From the NCBI GenBank assembly GCA_003342895.1, contig PTFA01000407.1, positions 62,001-126,000 of the forward strand: 64,000 bases of DNA. The letters are read 5' to 3'. Source of the stretch: Casuarius casuarius. Lineage: Eukaryota; Chordata; Aves; Casuariiformes; Casuariidae. A program made the position numbers and the translations under genes. Position 1 is the first letter of the stretch; every line of letters begins with the position of its first letter. Below are positions 36,250-47,450 of this stretch, one piece after another. The notes beneath the pieces are model-generated. The model was given only the letters and a program-made list of their open reading frames with translations, was not told where the DNA came from and ran no database searches.

Positions 36250-36795
36250 GCGCTGGGGACGGGCTGACTGCCGGGAGCTGAGCCCAGCCCGGCCCCAGGC
36301 GTGGGGCTGGTCCCGGCTGGCTCGCGCAGCTGGGCGCTGCTGCGTTTGGGGCCCTCTGTGCAGCCCCCTGCTCGGCGGGGCTGAGTTTGGGAGTCAAACC
36401 GATAAATCCGACAGCCCGAACGCAAACGCACGGGAGGCTTGCAGGGTCGGCGCACTGCCTCGCTGCTCGATCGCTCGGCGGGGTCCCTCGATGTGCCCGC
36501 TGAATTAAAAACGGGAAGAAGCTGAGTAAACGCAGCGCTTTAACCCTGCGCGCGATACTTGGCAGCAGGGCCCGTCTGGGGGCTCCTCCCGCGGCGGCTC
36601 TGCTCCGGCCCCAGAAAACCCCGTCGGCCCTGCGAGGCTGCAGCCCTGGGAATCGGCAGGAATCGGAGCAGGAGGGGAAGCGCGGGTGGCAGAGCTCCAC
36701 GAGCCGGCAGAGCAACCCGCTCTCCGCGGACGCGGGGGTCCCNCGCTGCCCCGTCCCCCGTCCCGGCAGCCCTCGCTGTGCTCCCGAGGTCTGAA
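36250..36795. promoter_or_regulatory. CpG island
   Basis: CpG-dense, with CGATCGCTCGGCGGGG, CTGCGCGCGATA and TCCCGCGGCGGC words. A 333-codon - strand frame (36158-37159) runs from this island into the next AT-rich block. It contains ambiguous positions, shows no domain and is rejected as coding. Confidence 0.62.
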
Positions 36796-36889
36796 ACCTT
36801 AAATCTAAATCNTGCACCTCACTAAAAAAATCTCCGCTCTCCTCAGGCTGGGGTAACTNAGGAAAAATGTGTCTGAGAGCCTGAGCAAC

Positions 36890-37450
36890 GTTGCCCCGGA
36901 TTTCCTGCATTTGCGACGGTGTCTCACCGGAACCGCTGAGCGACTTCAAATGCTCAAAAGTTCCCGAGTGGGGGAGCAGCAGTCGGGTGATGCCACCAGA
37001 AGTAGGTATTTTTATCGTCTCTGGATGATTACTCGGTTGCTCATATATTATATTCGTACCCACAATGTATGTGATGTGTGTGTCGCTGGCAGGTGGAGGA
37101 GCAGCAATCAGAACAGGTTTTTCCCCTACAAACAACCTAAGAACAACCATCAAGAACAAAGTTTCTTTTGGATGACATGGAAATTTCCTGGTGCTATAAA
37201 AGAGGTGACGGAATCGGGTGAAATATTTAACTTCGGCTTCTGAATTACTTCTTTAAACCCCGCTGAAGTACATTTGGTGAGAAAATGTCGATACTGAAAG
37301 AGCATAAAATCATTTCAATTTACGGTGAGAGACTCTGACGTAAAAAAATGTGGTTTTTTTCCCCCCTTTTCTAGAACTATTTGATGAACAGACCAAGAAG
37401 TCATGAGCTGTCGCACTTGACATGACTCTGCCTATTTTTGTGCGAGAAAA
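36890..37450. promoter_or_regulatory. Conserved-element candidate with TATA-like and CRE/AP-1 motifs
   Basis: AT-rich block of about 560 bases between two CpG islands. It contains TATAAAAG at 37195-37202 and TGACGTAA at 37336-37343. A TGACTCA lies just outside the right edge at 37460-37466. The TATA-like word sits in ACATGGAAATTTCCTGG-type sequence and could mark a promoter, but no initiator or transcript was identified. An enhancer is equally likely. Confidence 0.33.
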
Positions 37451-37469
37451 AAGAAGTTGTGACTCAAAT

Positions 37470-37900
37470 ACGCCACTGGGGCCCGATGGCAGCGCCTGCG
37501 TCTGGAGGTGCCAGCGCTGCCGTCTCGGAGCTGCCGAGAGGTTGGCCGAGCCCCAGGCGGCCGGGCTGACGTTTCCGCGCGGCGGCTCNGGCTCGAGACG
37601 TCTCTCCTGCGCTCGGCTCTTGGCTTGAGCTCCGGAGACGAGCGGCAGCCCGGGTTCGCCGCCCTCCGAGTGCGTTATCTCCCCACGTCGCTCCGGCAGA
37701 AACGGCAGCCTAAGCGCACCGCTCGCTCCAAACTGTCCGCCGAAAATACGGGATGAGCCGGATGCCCGTGGGCGACAAGGTGGCACCAGCCGCCCGTCCC
37801 CGGGCCGGCGGGAGAGCGTGGAGGGGCACCGGGCAGCTGGGCAGGGGCCGGTCCCCGCGGCCGCGCGCTCCCTCGGCGGCAGCTGTCGGGGGAGATTAAT
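37470..37900. promoter_or_regulatory. CpG island
   Basis: CpG-dense, with GCTGCCGTCTCGGAGCTGCC, GTTTCCGCGCGGCGG and CCCGCGGCCGCGCGC words. The 299-codon - strand frame 37310-38209 crosses it and is rejected: no domain, and it runs through flanking AT-rich DNA. Confidence 0.62.
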
Positions 37901-37904
37901 GCGT

Positions 37905-38225
37905 AAGTAGGTTGTGGGCTGGCTGCCAGCAGCGTTTTTAATAATCAGATGCCGCTCNCTATTCCAGAAACCCGCAGAAATTAAGTTTAAAAAAAAAAGA
38001 AGAAAAAAACCGTTGACATGAAGCATCCTGCATGCCTGGAAACTGCCGGCTCCAACCTGCCAGGGGGTCCCAGGGCCGCCGTGCGTGCCCGCGGATAAAA
38101 CCAGCCCGGCCAAGCCGGAGTTGCTGAAAATTGCCACGTGCTCCTTCAAAAAATGTAAATAACCCCCCGAGCTGCTGTTTGCAAGGTCTCGTAGATAAAA
38201 TAGGGGCAAATTCCGTCATTTCGGT
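37905..38225. other. AT-richer block between islands
   Basis: Contains TTTTTAATAATCAGATG and an A-rich run at 37986-38010, then mixed sequence ending AAATAACCCCC...GTAGATAAAATAGGGGC. A possible enhancer, but less clear than its neighbours. Confidence 0.25.
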
Positions 38226-38492
38226 AAACGGGCAAGGCTGGGTCTGCCCGGGGGCGGCCGCGGGGCCGTTGCCCAGGCAGCATCTTTCTGCTCAGCAGCT
38301 TGCCTCAACTTCCCTGCATAACGCTGACGATAAAGCTTACCCTTCACCTTCTCTCAGCAGCATCTCCGACCGCCCAGCATCCGAAATACCGTAGAAAAAG
38401 GACCTACTCCATTTTCTAGCGCATCGAAGACAGGCGAAACTCTTGGCATTGCCATTGAGTTATCCTGGAGGAAGAAGCTGGAGAGAAAATAT

Positions 38493-38600
38493 TCATATCC
38501 CCGTGGAGCAGATGGGGATCTGAGGGAGAAGGGACCAAAGTCACTTGTGCACGGTCACATGGGAAAATCGTGGCCGAGGAAAGCCCAGGTCGCTGCCCTC
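38493..38600 (+). repeat. MIR-type SINE fragment
   Basis: Follows the MIR consensus closely: ATATCCCCGTGGAGCAGATG, GGATCTGAGGGAGAAGGGAC, AAAGTCACTTGTGCACGGTC, ACATGGG, then a diverged segment ending AAGCCCAGGTCGCTGCC. It is one of the very few transposon relics inside the GC-rich domain. Confidence 0.6.
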
Positions 38601-38984
38601 GGCCCGGTGGCTCACGCCAGGGAAGGGGACAGCCAGGGCTCATGGCCGTGGGAACCGCCTTTTGATATGTTTGCAAATGGATTTTGCTGTCTGTGAACCC
38701 AGTGTCGGAGCATTGCTGCAAAACAGTGAATTAATTCAGAAGCGTCGCTCGGACTGGGGGTAAAAGCGTGCATATAATCGCATGCTGAAACAGCGGCTTC
38801 TGCCGAGACCGGGATTTCAGCAGCATAGCCCAAGGATTTCGTTTTTCCTGTTTGCCCATAATGGTTATTTTGGCCTCCAAAAACGCTCATTCTCTCTCTC
38901 TAAATCACCACTATCTTCTTTTCACAGATAACAGAGATTAAGCGGGAGCTTTCATGACGGCTAGCGCAGAGCGACCGTAAGCAC

Positions 38985-39780
38985 TTGAACAGGCCATTGG
39001 GTCAATCCCACGCCTGAGCCCTGCGCGAGCTAAACGCCGCGAAGCGCCCCGGGGAGCAGAGGGGTTAACGCGGGCTGCAAACGGGACGCGGCCGCCCCGG
39101 CTGGTGCCCGAGCAGCGAACAAACACTCGCGTTTTCCCTCGTCCGAGGCGAGTTTGGCCCCGGCCCAGCATTACATGACAGCTTAGAGGCAGCGCAGGCT
39201 CCCGAATAGGATAGCGGGGGTATTAATAGCCCTAATGCCGAGCGTGCTGCTTACGAGCCCCTAAATAGGCCGGGCAGAGGAAAGCCGGCGGCAGCGGCGT
39301 GGGGCACCCGGCGCGGGAAAAGAGCACCGGCAAGCGGCCCCGGTCCCGCGGCGAGCCCGGCCGGCAGGTCCCTCGCGCCAGGACCTCTTGGCACGGTCCC
39401 AAGGGTGCCCTGAGTGTCGGAGGACGTGCCAACGCTTCGTGCCCGCCATGGGATTTAGGCTTTCGATTAGGCGATGCTTTGGCTGGGGGTTCTCACCCCG
39501 TGCCCGCGGGGCGCCATGAGGCCCCGGCCGAACCGCGGGCACGGCAGCGGCTGCAAGTGCTCCGCTAACGCAGCGCCGAGGCGTCTCTTCTCGCTGGCGT
39601 TGCCCACGCGCTCCCGGCGCGACCCCGGTAAGAGGCTTTGCTCTGCTCTTAGCAGCCGGGGACCTCGGCGAGGGCGTTTGGAGATATTTGCTCTCCCGGC
39701 CCTCGGGAACGACCAGCGCTTGGATGCGTGGCNTTGGAGCCGGCCGCGTCGCCGGAGGCACAGCGAGGGTGCTGGTCGCC
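38985..39780. promoter_or_regulatory. CpG island, about 0.8 kb
   Basis: CpG-dense across most of its length, with GAACGCGG-like, GGGACGCGGCCGCCCCGG and GCCGGCGGCAGCGGCG words. An AT-richer dip at 39160-39240 includes GGTATTAATAGCCCTAATGC. Long overlapping frames on both strands carry no domain. Confidence 0.65.
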
Positions 39781-39904
39781 CGAAGAGGGGAAAGCCTCAT
39801 CCTTAGAGGCCCTTCAAGACAGGGGAGGCCACCAGCACGTAGCCATTGACTGCTAGTGTTGGTCCAGCTCCTTTTCTCCCCAGACGCTGCCAGAGCTGGA
39901 TGCA

Positions 39905-40070
39905 TCCCAAAGGCTTACGTTTATTTAACCTGAAAATGTATCAGGGTGGAAAGAGATCTGTGAGTGGTATCGACAGAGAAAGCCCATTATTGGCCATTAA
40001 ATATGCATGTGCTGTAAATGCTCGGGCTGTGCGTGGCTTGTGGATATTTGGCGTGAAGCAGTAAAAGCCC
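39905..40070. promoter_or_regulatory. Conserved-element candidate
   Basis: AT-rich, repeat-free block right of a CpG island. It contains CCATTATTGGCCATTAAATA followed by TGCATGTGC. TTAAATATGCAT is an octamer-like POU word, and ATTATTGGCC includes an inverted CCAAT-like element. Confidence 0.3.
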
Positions 40071-40074
40071 CGTG

Positions 40075-42000
40075 CCGGCAGCTGTTCCGCCAGGAACTCC
40101 TCGCTCCGCCGCCCGCTGCATGGGCGACTTATCAGCTTCTCTCGGAGGACAGGCATCCTCGGACAGAAAGACCTCAATTCCTTCCCGCTGAGCCTCTAAC
40201 TTCGCACCCGGGTCTCCCTGCCTGCGTTCCCGCCGCGAGCCGCCCGTGGGAAGAGCCTCCTTCTCTCTGCAAACTGCGGAGACACCGAGGGTGAGCGAGG
40301 AAGAAATGGAGGTGCTGTTCCCCAGGGCAATGCAGGACCTAAATGAGATTTAGAGGCAACAGGAAGAAGGGTATGGATATGAACGTTTAGGAGATGCTGC
40401 TGCCGCCGCAGGACCATGCCTGTGCTCTGTTGTCNCTTGTAATCCTTGCTTTTTTGTCCTGGAAGATAACTGTGGAGAAGTGCCTGGCTGAGTCAGTAGT
40501 GGTGGGTGAGTCTTGGCTCGAGCACGGGCCGAAGGAGGGCTGAAACATCCCTCCTTCTCCAGCTGTGTCCCTCCCTGGCGCCAAGGCCAACGGGGAGAAG
40601 TTATTGACTTCCAGCTCCTCTCTCTTCCTGGGTGTCTTGCCTAGTGACAAAAGCAAGAAGAAATGGCTTTAAAATAACTAGAAAAATGAATGTGCTTTCT
40701 AAGCAGGAGGATGAAGTTTTTCAAGAAGAAAGGCACTGATGCCTTCCAAGTATTTTTGATTTTTTGGTGGTTTTACAAAGGAGATGGACCTTGATAAACT
40801 GCCAGAAGGGACCTTATGAGGACACTCCTTGGTAGAAAAGGAGCTTGAAGATCCACACNGTCTTTGCCATTTTATGTCTCAGGACTTTCAAAGCAAGGTT
40901 GAAAGCNTGAAGGTCGGTCTGGGCGCGCGCAGTGGTGCTGTTCTCCCGGCCTGTGGGCGAGTCTTGCAGTGCCAGCGCCATGCGCGGATGAATTTGTGAC
41001 TTCTGCTGTTTGGCAACTCTCTGTTTAGCGCTAAACTCGCCCCCATCTCCTGCTGCAGCTACTCAGCTTGCACTTCCAGTAAAGTCTCCAGCTGCTGAGA
41101 TGGCAGCCGCCCATCTCCCGCGAGCCCTCCTGGCCAAAATGCCCAGCGGACGAGTTGCAACAACAGCAAGAACAAATGAGCTTTTGGATGCTAGGTCTGA
41201 GAGTAGAAATGCAAGTAATTTCTCGGCTCTTTCTGTGGGCTGAGACAGCTTGTACTGCTGGATGTGGCGTCGTGTCACGGCGTTTGGTCACGCTGCTCTT
41301 TCCTGGAGTCCTTCCTTCACCGACTTCCCGTCATTTTCTTTTCTCCTGCCTTCAATTGTCCTGCCCGGTGGGAAGCAAGTTGAATCACATGCGGTGGAAT
41401 GAGCTGAGCACTCGTTTATTGGCAAAATCCCATCTGCTTCCTCCATACAGGAGCCAGCTTGTGCATTGATTGACTTCGGTCCCTGCTGAGCTGGACTCCG
41501 AGGTCTCAGCCCAGCGGTGGCCCTAACCAAGGCCGCCTACACATGATGTTATGGCATGAACGTTANTTTTATTCAAGAGGCTTTAAGTGAAAGAATTTGG
41601 ATTCTGAAATTGGTGTAAAATTGTTGAACTGAGGATAATTTTTTCCCCTTGAAAATTGCCTTTTGGAGAATGCAAAGGGCTGTACTGTGTGCTAAGTTCT
41701 CCAAATGCTACTTTTTTTCGGTGAAGTTCAAAATCAAGATAGGATTCCATTTACAGTTCTTTTTCCTTTNCCCCCCCACTTTCTCTTATCCCCATTTCCT
41801 TTCCTCCCCTTTGGAAAACTGTGGTTCTTTTTTTGTTTCAGGCTTTAGANGTGACAGAAAATATGGTGTTTCCATCATTCCTCTTCTTCCGCCCTCCCGC
41901 GCTCTCACAGGGGCAGGGTAAGCGCTTGTGAGACGGCAGAGGACNCAACGCAGACCGTGCGTTAAGCACACGTTAAAAAATGAGCAGTCTTGAGCACAAA
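40075..42000. other. Mixed DNA, no gene seen
   Basis: Moderate GC. Donor-like GGTGAGC at about 40289 and GGTGAGT at about 40505 have no convincing exon before them. Frames at 41010-41469 overlap on both strands. A pyrimidine-rich stretch spans 41756-41815 and several ambiguous bases cluster at 41770-42021. Confidence 0.45.
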
Positions 42001-42430
42001 AAGGTATTCCTTCCTTTCAANGCTTTCACTGAATAGAAAACAAAATTCTTACGTGCTCCCATATTTGTGAACGCAGTGACATTTTTGCAGACCACGACAG
42101 TGACATGCTCAGCGGATCCCAATTTTATGTGACAGGAACCAGAAGAAATCCGCCCTCGCGCTCCCAAGGAGGCAGGCCAATGAAGACAAGCAACGCTCGC
42201 ATAGTTTATCAGGAAAGCAGAAGCACAGAGTAACTAAATATACTCATTATTTATAACTCCAGGAACAAGTCAGAGCTGAGCTGTCTCTGCGCTTCTCATA
42301 GGCAACGTCATCTGCATTTGCTCCTTTTTACCGCTCCCATTCGGTCCTTTAAACGGCTCTGTCGACTCTCGGCAATTTGGGTCATTTGGGGATATTTTCA
42401 TATCGGTTGCAAACATTTCCCAGTTAGCAG
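42000..42430. promoter_or_regulatory. Conserved-element candidate
   Basis: AT-rich, repeat-free block before a CpG island. Words include AATTCTTACGTGC, CCCAATTTTATGTGACAGG (TGACAGG is a MEIS/TGIF-type core), ACTCATTATTTATAAC and GGATATTTTCATATCGG. Its composition contrasts sharply with the GC-rich DNA to its right. Confidence 0.35.
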
Positions 42431-42559
42431 CAGAGTGAGGCCCTATCGCTCAAGCTGTGATCCCAGCGCACCACAGGGCAGGAGCAAGGCAGACCCAGGC
42501 AGACTAATGAATTTTTACGCAGCGATGCTTCTGCAGCCGGTTCCCGTTGCTCTTTGCTT

Positions 42560-43560
42560 TCCCTCGGCCTCGGGAAGAGGGGAAAAAGCGGAGCTGTGAA
42601 GCCTGAAGACCTCGTGAAAACGGCACGCTCGCTTTGCACGCCCAGAGCCCGCTCTCGTGAAGGGTCTGCCGGGGGGCTGCGGGAGGCATGGCAGAGCGGG
42701 ACGCAGCACCTTTCCTCTGCAGGAAGGGGACACCCTCCAATGGGGTCCAAAACCCTCCCCGGGGGCAGCCCCGAGCCGAAGCACCGCGGGGCTCCACGCC
42801 AGCCGGCCTCCCGCAGCAGCACCTCTCGCCGCGCTGCAGCTAAGCCCGTACTTAAGCGCTTTGTGCGTCCGACCTAAGAAGTTTGTAGCGGAGCCAAACG
42901 AAGGGACTAATCGTGGGATTAAAGCTAAGCTGTAAAGATAGGCTGGGTGGGCTCGGGGGCAGCNCCTGGGCGGGCAGCTCCAGGCCTCTGCTTCCCCTCG
43001 TGCAGGGATGAGGAGCACAAAAACAGGAAAAAAACCCCACCTGTGTCATGGGCTTTGCCCAGGCTGCTCTCAGGAAGGTGGCGTTTTGGTACAAAAATGG
43101 CCTTTTTCGTTGAACCGTGCCGCCAGGATTTAGGAGGCNGAGAGCAGGAGCGAGGCCAGGCTGTGGTGCGCCGGAGCGGGAGGCAGAGCTCGGAGCAGCG
43201 GCTCAGGCACCGCTGCCAGCATCACGCTCGCCCGCAGGCCCTCCCGCTCCCGAAATCCGCCTCCTCCAGCCCGGCCACGGTCGCAAAACCACCGCGGTTA
43301 TGTAAGCGGGGACGCGCAGGCTGCGTTTCCTCACCGCCGGCGCGCGGAGCCCTTTGAGCTCTGGCCAGGAGATGGTGCTGGCTGTTCCGGCTCGGCGGCA
43401 GGACCGGCCGCGCGCAGGGACCGCCAGGCACCGCGGTGTCCGTCCGGCAGCGCTCAGTGCCGCGCTGGCTTCGGATGAGGGGCCGACAGCTTCGGCGGAG
43501 GAGAGCGGCTCCGGAGGAGAAGCTCACGTGCTGTGGCCCGGAGCCAGCCGGGAGCGCGAG
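42560..43560. promoter_or_regulatory. CpG island, about 1 kb
   Basis: CpG-dense in two parts (42560-42870 and 43130-43560), with moderate CpG continuing to about 43930. Words include CTCACCGCCGGCGCGCGGAG and CGGCCGCGCGC. No supported coding frame. Confidence 0.62.
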
Positions 43561-43959
43561 AGCCTTTCCGACAGCAAGAGGAAAAGAAACAACCTACCAG
43601 ATTTCTATTTAAAACAAATCTCTCTTAGAAAGACGTGGAAATGGCAAAGGATGTTCACAGATCAGCAAGGCAGTGGGCGGCATCCAGCCACGGCTCCCGT
43701 CCCCGCGTGGCACCTTGCAGCTTGGCTGCCCTCACATCTGTGCCCCCGTCTGCAGCGAGGGGACTTCCACGGGCCTCGCGGTCATCGTCCAAGCATCCTG
43801 CCGTCTCTGCGGTCCCTCCATTCGCTGGCCGGCGAGCGAAACCCACCGGCCGGCCCTGGTCCTTGCTCGCAAGTCAGGGGTTTAACCAGGCACCGAAGGG
43901 CCTTCGCCACCGTGACGCTTCCCAGGAGCTCTGCACCGATTTGCGCTCTCATTTGAAAT

Positions 43960-44330
43960 CAGCACCCAGCTAATTACCACGATCAATAAGGAAAAACCCA
44001 TGTTTGTACTGAGTATCTGCTTTAAAATTATGTTTTACACAACGTAAAAGGATTATTTTATAATTAGCTGTCTTTTAAACCCCGGTCTATTGAAATTATG
44101 ATATTAAGCCATGCACAATTCTTTTTAAATATCATCTGGAAGTTGATTAGTTTTGCATTACTGAAGAGCAACCCCTTGAAATATTTAATCATCATGAGAC
44201 CTTTCCTATATAAATGTTAACATTTGATTTTTTTTTGTAATTACTGTAGGTTTGCTTAAACAAAAAATTGCCTGAGCAATTTTTCCTCAATGAAGTGATC
44301 AAAATAGTGCCGTGATTAACCTGGGGAACA
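43960..44330. promoter_or_regulatory. Strong conserved-element candidate between two CpG islands
   Basis: The most striking AT-rich block in the window: about 370 bases of repeat-free, very AT-rich DNA with abrupt GC-rich flanks on both sides. It carries three TAATTA palindromes (43971-43976, 44061-44066, 44238-44243), further ATTA cores (TTGATTAGTTTTGCATTA), ATGATATTAAGC, TTTAATCATCATGAG and CTATATAAATG. It has no coding frame and no SINE or LINE signature. These traits fit a developmental enhancer or ultraconserved element; I cannot name a known one. Confidence 0.42.
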
Positions 44331-44332
44331 GC

Positions 44333-44605
44333 CTGCGGTACCTGCTGACTGGTGCAACCCGCGCTGGGCTCCGGCGGGTCCATGCTACGCGGCTGCAAAG
44401 GCCCAGCTCAGGCGTCTGCTCGCTGCGGGGAGCCCCGTGGCACGAGGAGGGATGCAAACGCGCGCGGTGCCGCGACCGCCTTGCCGTGCCCTGAAAGGCA
44501 GGGCGCAAGCGGGGAGAGGCAGGGCTGCCACCCGCGGCTCACGTGCTCCTCGTTTTCTGTGCGGAGCAGGGAGGGAGCTGCCCCGTGAGACGTCGGGGTG
44601 CCGAA
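44333..44605. promoter_or_regulatory. CpG island, short
   Basis: CpG-dense stretch with AAACGCGCGCGGTGCCGCGA and CTACGCGGCTGC words, starting immediately at the right edge of the AT-rich block. Confidence 0.52.
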
Positions 44606-45660
44606 ACACCCAAGCAGGAGCATTTGCTGGAGGGTCAGCCGAGAGCAGGACCTAGGTGCAATATTTCATGTAAAAGTAAATAGAGCGAAAGCAGCTCTAC
44701 GGTTTTGCTCAGTTTTCCGGGAGCTGACAGCCCCCCGGCGGCAGCCAGAGCTCATGTGCACGGTGGGGACCGCAGCAATGCAAAAACACATTAAAACTTT
44801 GATGGCAAATCAGGCTCCTTTAGCCCATGAACAAGCAGCAGGGGCATAAATGCTTCTAAAATGAGGATGGATGCAACAGGCGCAGCCTTCGCCAGTCAGC
44901 AGAGGACCCTCCTGCACCCGTCTCCATTGCAGCCCCCTCTGAAAGGCACAAGTGCACGTGGGCTTGTATCTCCCAGAATGCTGCGTCCATTAAATAGCTG
45001 AAGGCTGAGCATGCGACCTGGAGGGACAGCTGTTTCTCAGTGTTGAGTCTTGCACAGGTGAATAAAGGTGGGGTTTTCTTTCTCCTGCTTCTGGTGCCCA
45101 GCCTAATTCTGCCGTGCCTTGTAGCTGCCCGAGGTGTCTCGCCCCCAGCAGCACAGCGCAGGGCTCCCTGCTGGTTTTTCCCCTACTCTTTGAGCAGCTT
45201 TGGAAAATTATGACCTGGGGCCCTGTCCGTAACCGGGATGCACGGTTCTCTGCTGGTGCTGGTCTCTGCAAGGCCACGTTTGAGATGTCCTAAGGAAGCA
45301 GTACTGAGACGTCTCTCTCTCCTCTCTCATATTCTAAATCGGGACTTTTCACTCCCTGGTATTTTCAGTCTTCCCTCAACATTCAGAAAAAATAAGGCAG
45401 CACCTCTGGACTTAGATGGAGGAAACTCTACCTTTGTGGTTTCAAATACACAAAAAAAAGGAGCAAAACCTGTCAGTCAGAAAGATTTTTTTTTTTTTTC
45501 CCCCTCCTCCAGATCAAGAGAATAATCAAAACCAGAACGGGTAAAAACGACCTCTCCAAGCCTCCCTCTGCCAATTCCTTTGACCACGGACTTGATCTAA
45601 GCACATCGCTTGTCCTAACCCAGTGAAGAGCCAAGCGACCTGCTGCAAGCTCCCCATGTG
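44605..45660. other. Spacer between CpG islands, no gene seen
   Basis: Moderate GC. Contains an AT-richer patch at 44660-44700 and a 15-T run at 45486-45500. The short frames show nothing recognisable. Confidence 0.45.
45486..45500. repeat. Poly-T tract (15 T)
   Basis: Run of 15 T followed by a C-rich stretch (a pyrimidine tract of about 25 bases). It ends without a clean AG acceptor for some 10 bases. Confidence 0.88.
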
Positions 45661-45664
45661 CCTT

Positions 45665-45970
45665 GCTGGGGCGAGCGCGTCGCAGCCCTGGAGATCCCCG
45701 CGACGAGCGCGAGCTCCTCGAACCGCCGGATTCTGCAAGCGGCAAAAGTGCCGATGCTCCTCCTGGTGCTGCCGCCGTTGCTATTAAGAGCAGCCGGAGG
45801 AACCGAACCCCGCGAGAGCGGCACGAGCAGCGGTGCTTGGCCTCATGCCCAGTGGAAAGTAAAGGATTTGCCGCAATCAGCTTTTCCGAACAGCCCCAGG
45901 CCAGCCCGCAAACTGCGCTGCGCCCGGCTCCGCTTTCTAGGCAGGAGGAATAGGAGGAATACCGCCGCGG
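45665..45970. promoter_or_regulatory. CpG island, short
   Basis: CpG-dense, with GGGGCGAGCGCGTCGC and CCCCGCGACGAGCGCGAG words. Followed at once by an AT-rich block. Confidence 0.55.
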
Positions 45971-46019
45971 ATCATAAACAAGCTGTTTTTAGACACACTC
46001 AAAATTCAGCTTCTGCTCC

Positions 46020-46460
46020 ATGCTAGTCATCGGAAATGATGCGCTTGGTATAAAACTAAGCCAAAAGAACGATATAGAAATCTTTGTTTCAATGTGCTTT
46101 AAATAGCCGGGACGCTTATTCCATAGGCAAGGACGTTCTCACACGTTTCAGTCTGATGATCGGGATTATGTTTCCAGCTTAAGGAAAACACTCCTAACAG
46201 CACTAAAGGTGAAACGCACTTTTAAATTAACAATTTTAAGTTACGAATTTGCATGCAAAGGTATACTCATCAATATAAAAGAGCTAAATCATGCACCTCT
46301 GGCAGGCCTTTAAAGGCAACGTGCAAAAGAAATTTACAGCATGGATATGGTTTTGCATTAAATTCCGTTACGTTGCTAAAAAAGAAATAAAAGCTATAGA
46401 GGAGCTGACAACTGCTGTGAAACTCAGCAGGGCTTTTCCCTAAGGGACAACCCATTTGTA
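46020..46460. promoter_or_regulatory. Conserved-element candidate with POU octamer
   Basis: About 440 bases of AT-rich, repeat-free DNA between CpG islands. It contains a perfect POU octamer ATTTGCAT at 46247-46254, AACAATTTTAAG, TTTAAATTAACAAT, GGTATAAAAC and TATAAAAG (about 46275). Composition and motif load resemble the block at 43960-44330. Confidence 0.38.
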
Positions 46461-46989
46461 CGGCTGTAAACCTGGCATCTTGGAGCAGTCCATCACAGCC
46501 ATAAAAACCTGTGCAGAACTGACATTTGTGGTTTCGTTTCCGGAGAGCAGGCAGAATTCCCTGCCAGATCCCAATTGGAAATTATGAAACAGCCGTGCTC
46601 CTGCTCAGAAAGCGAGGAGCCGAGTAGACCCAGCTACCTGGGCACTAAAAGAGGAAATACTGCTCTGAGGCGTGAGGTCCAAGGCAGGGCATCTTGTGAC
46701 TGCCGGTCCTCTGGATAAATGCTTTATAACCCGAATTATTAAAGATGGAAATGGAAAAATAAAAAAAAATAGGAAAGCACCTCTCTCCACTCCCCTGTGC
46801 ACTTGGAGAGGAGCTGCTCGCTCCGGCTGCCTCGTGCACTGGTGGGAGCCGCCTCTTTGCAGAAACCAGGGGTTTGGGGCGTTCACCAGTGGCAGTGCAG
46901 GGATGTGGGTATTCACCGGGGAGCGAGCCCCCTCGCCGAAAAGTGCCCTTTCAGGCGGCCGCGACCAGCGTCCGGGGGTCACAGGGGGC

Positions 46990-47450
46990 GAACGCCTTCC
47001 ACGGGGAAAATAAATAACGCTCTGAAGAGAACAAATGCTTGGCAGCCCGTTAGGTCAAACATTAAAAAAAAATCTTCTGAATATTGTTTCAAAGTGAAAA
47101 TCAAAGGAAAGCAAACATTTCGGGGCTTTTCAGCTGAGCCGTGCGTTTTACTTTGCCACCCTGATGCGGGGAAATCTGAGCTGTTTTGTCAAAGTACAAA
47201 CCCCGGCGCGTGTCCCCTGCGTCCGAGCATCCGTCATCCCCAGCCCTTGGTCTCTTACAGCTACTTAGTCATTACCGTGACATCTTTCAAGCTTCTCCGT
47301 CAAGGACTCTGCCTAGGTGTGCTCCTCTGCGCAGCCCTTAGCCAGCTTGACTGCAATTTATTGCCTAATACAGAGCTGCAATATATAGGGCAGCCTTTCA
47401 TCTCGCTCCGCTTTTCTTTTCCCTTTAATGATCGCTTCAGAAGCGGCGCA
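46990..47450. promoter_or_regulatory. AT-rich conserved-element candidate
   Basis: Mixed AT-rich block with AACATTAAAAAAAAATCTTC, TTTCAAAGTGAAAATCAAAG (an A/T plus LEF/TCF-like TCAAAG word), GCAATTTATTGCCTAATA and CCTTTAATGATCGC. It overlaps the 346-codon frame 46797-47837. That frame has no domain and is open together with two other same-strand frames and an antisense frame, so coding is not supported. Confidence 0.3.

Noticed and set aside
36158..37159. 333-codon open frame, - strand
   Set aside because: Contains ambiguous positions, runs from AT-rich DNA into a CpG island and encodes no recognisable domain; composition explains its length.
37310..38209. 299-codon open frame, - strand
   Set aside because: Crosses an A-rich tract and a CpG island, contains ambiguous positions, and no domain is seen.
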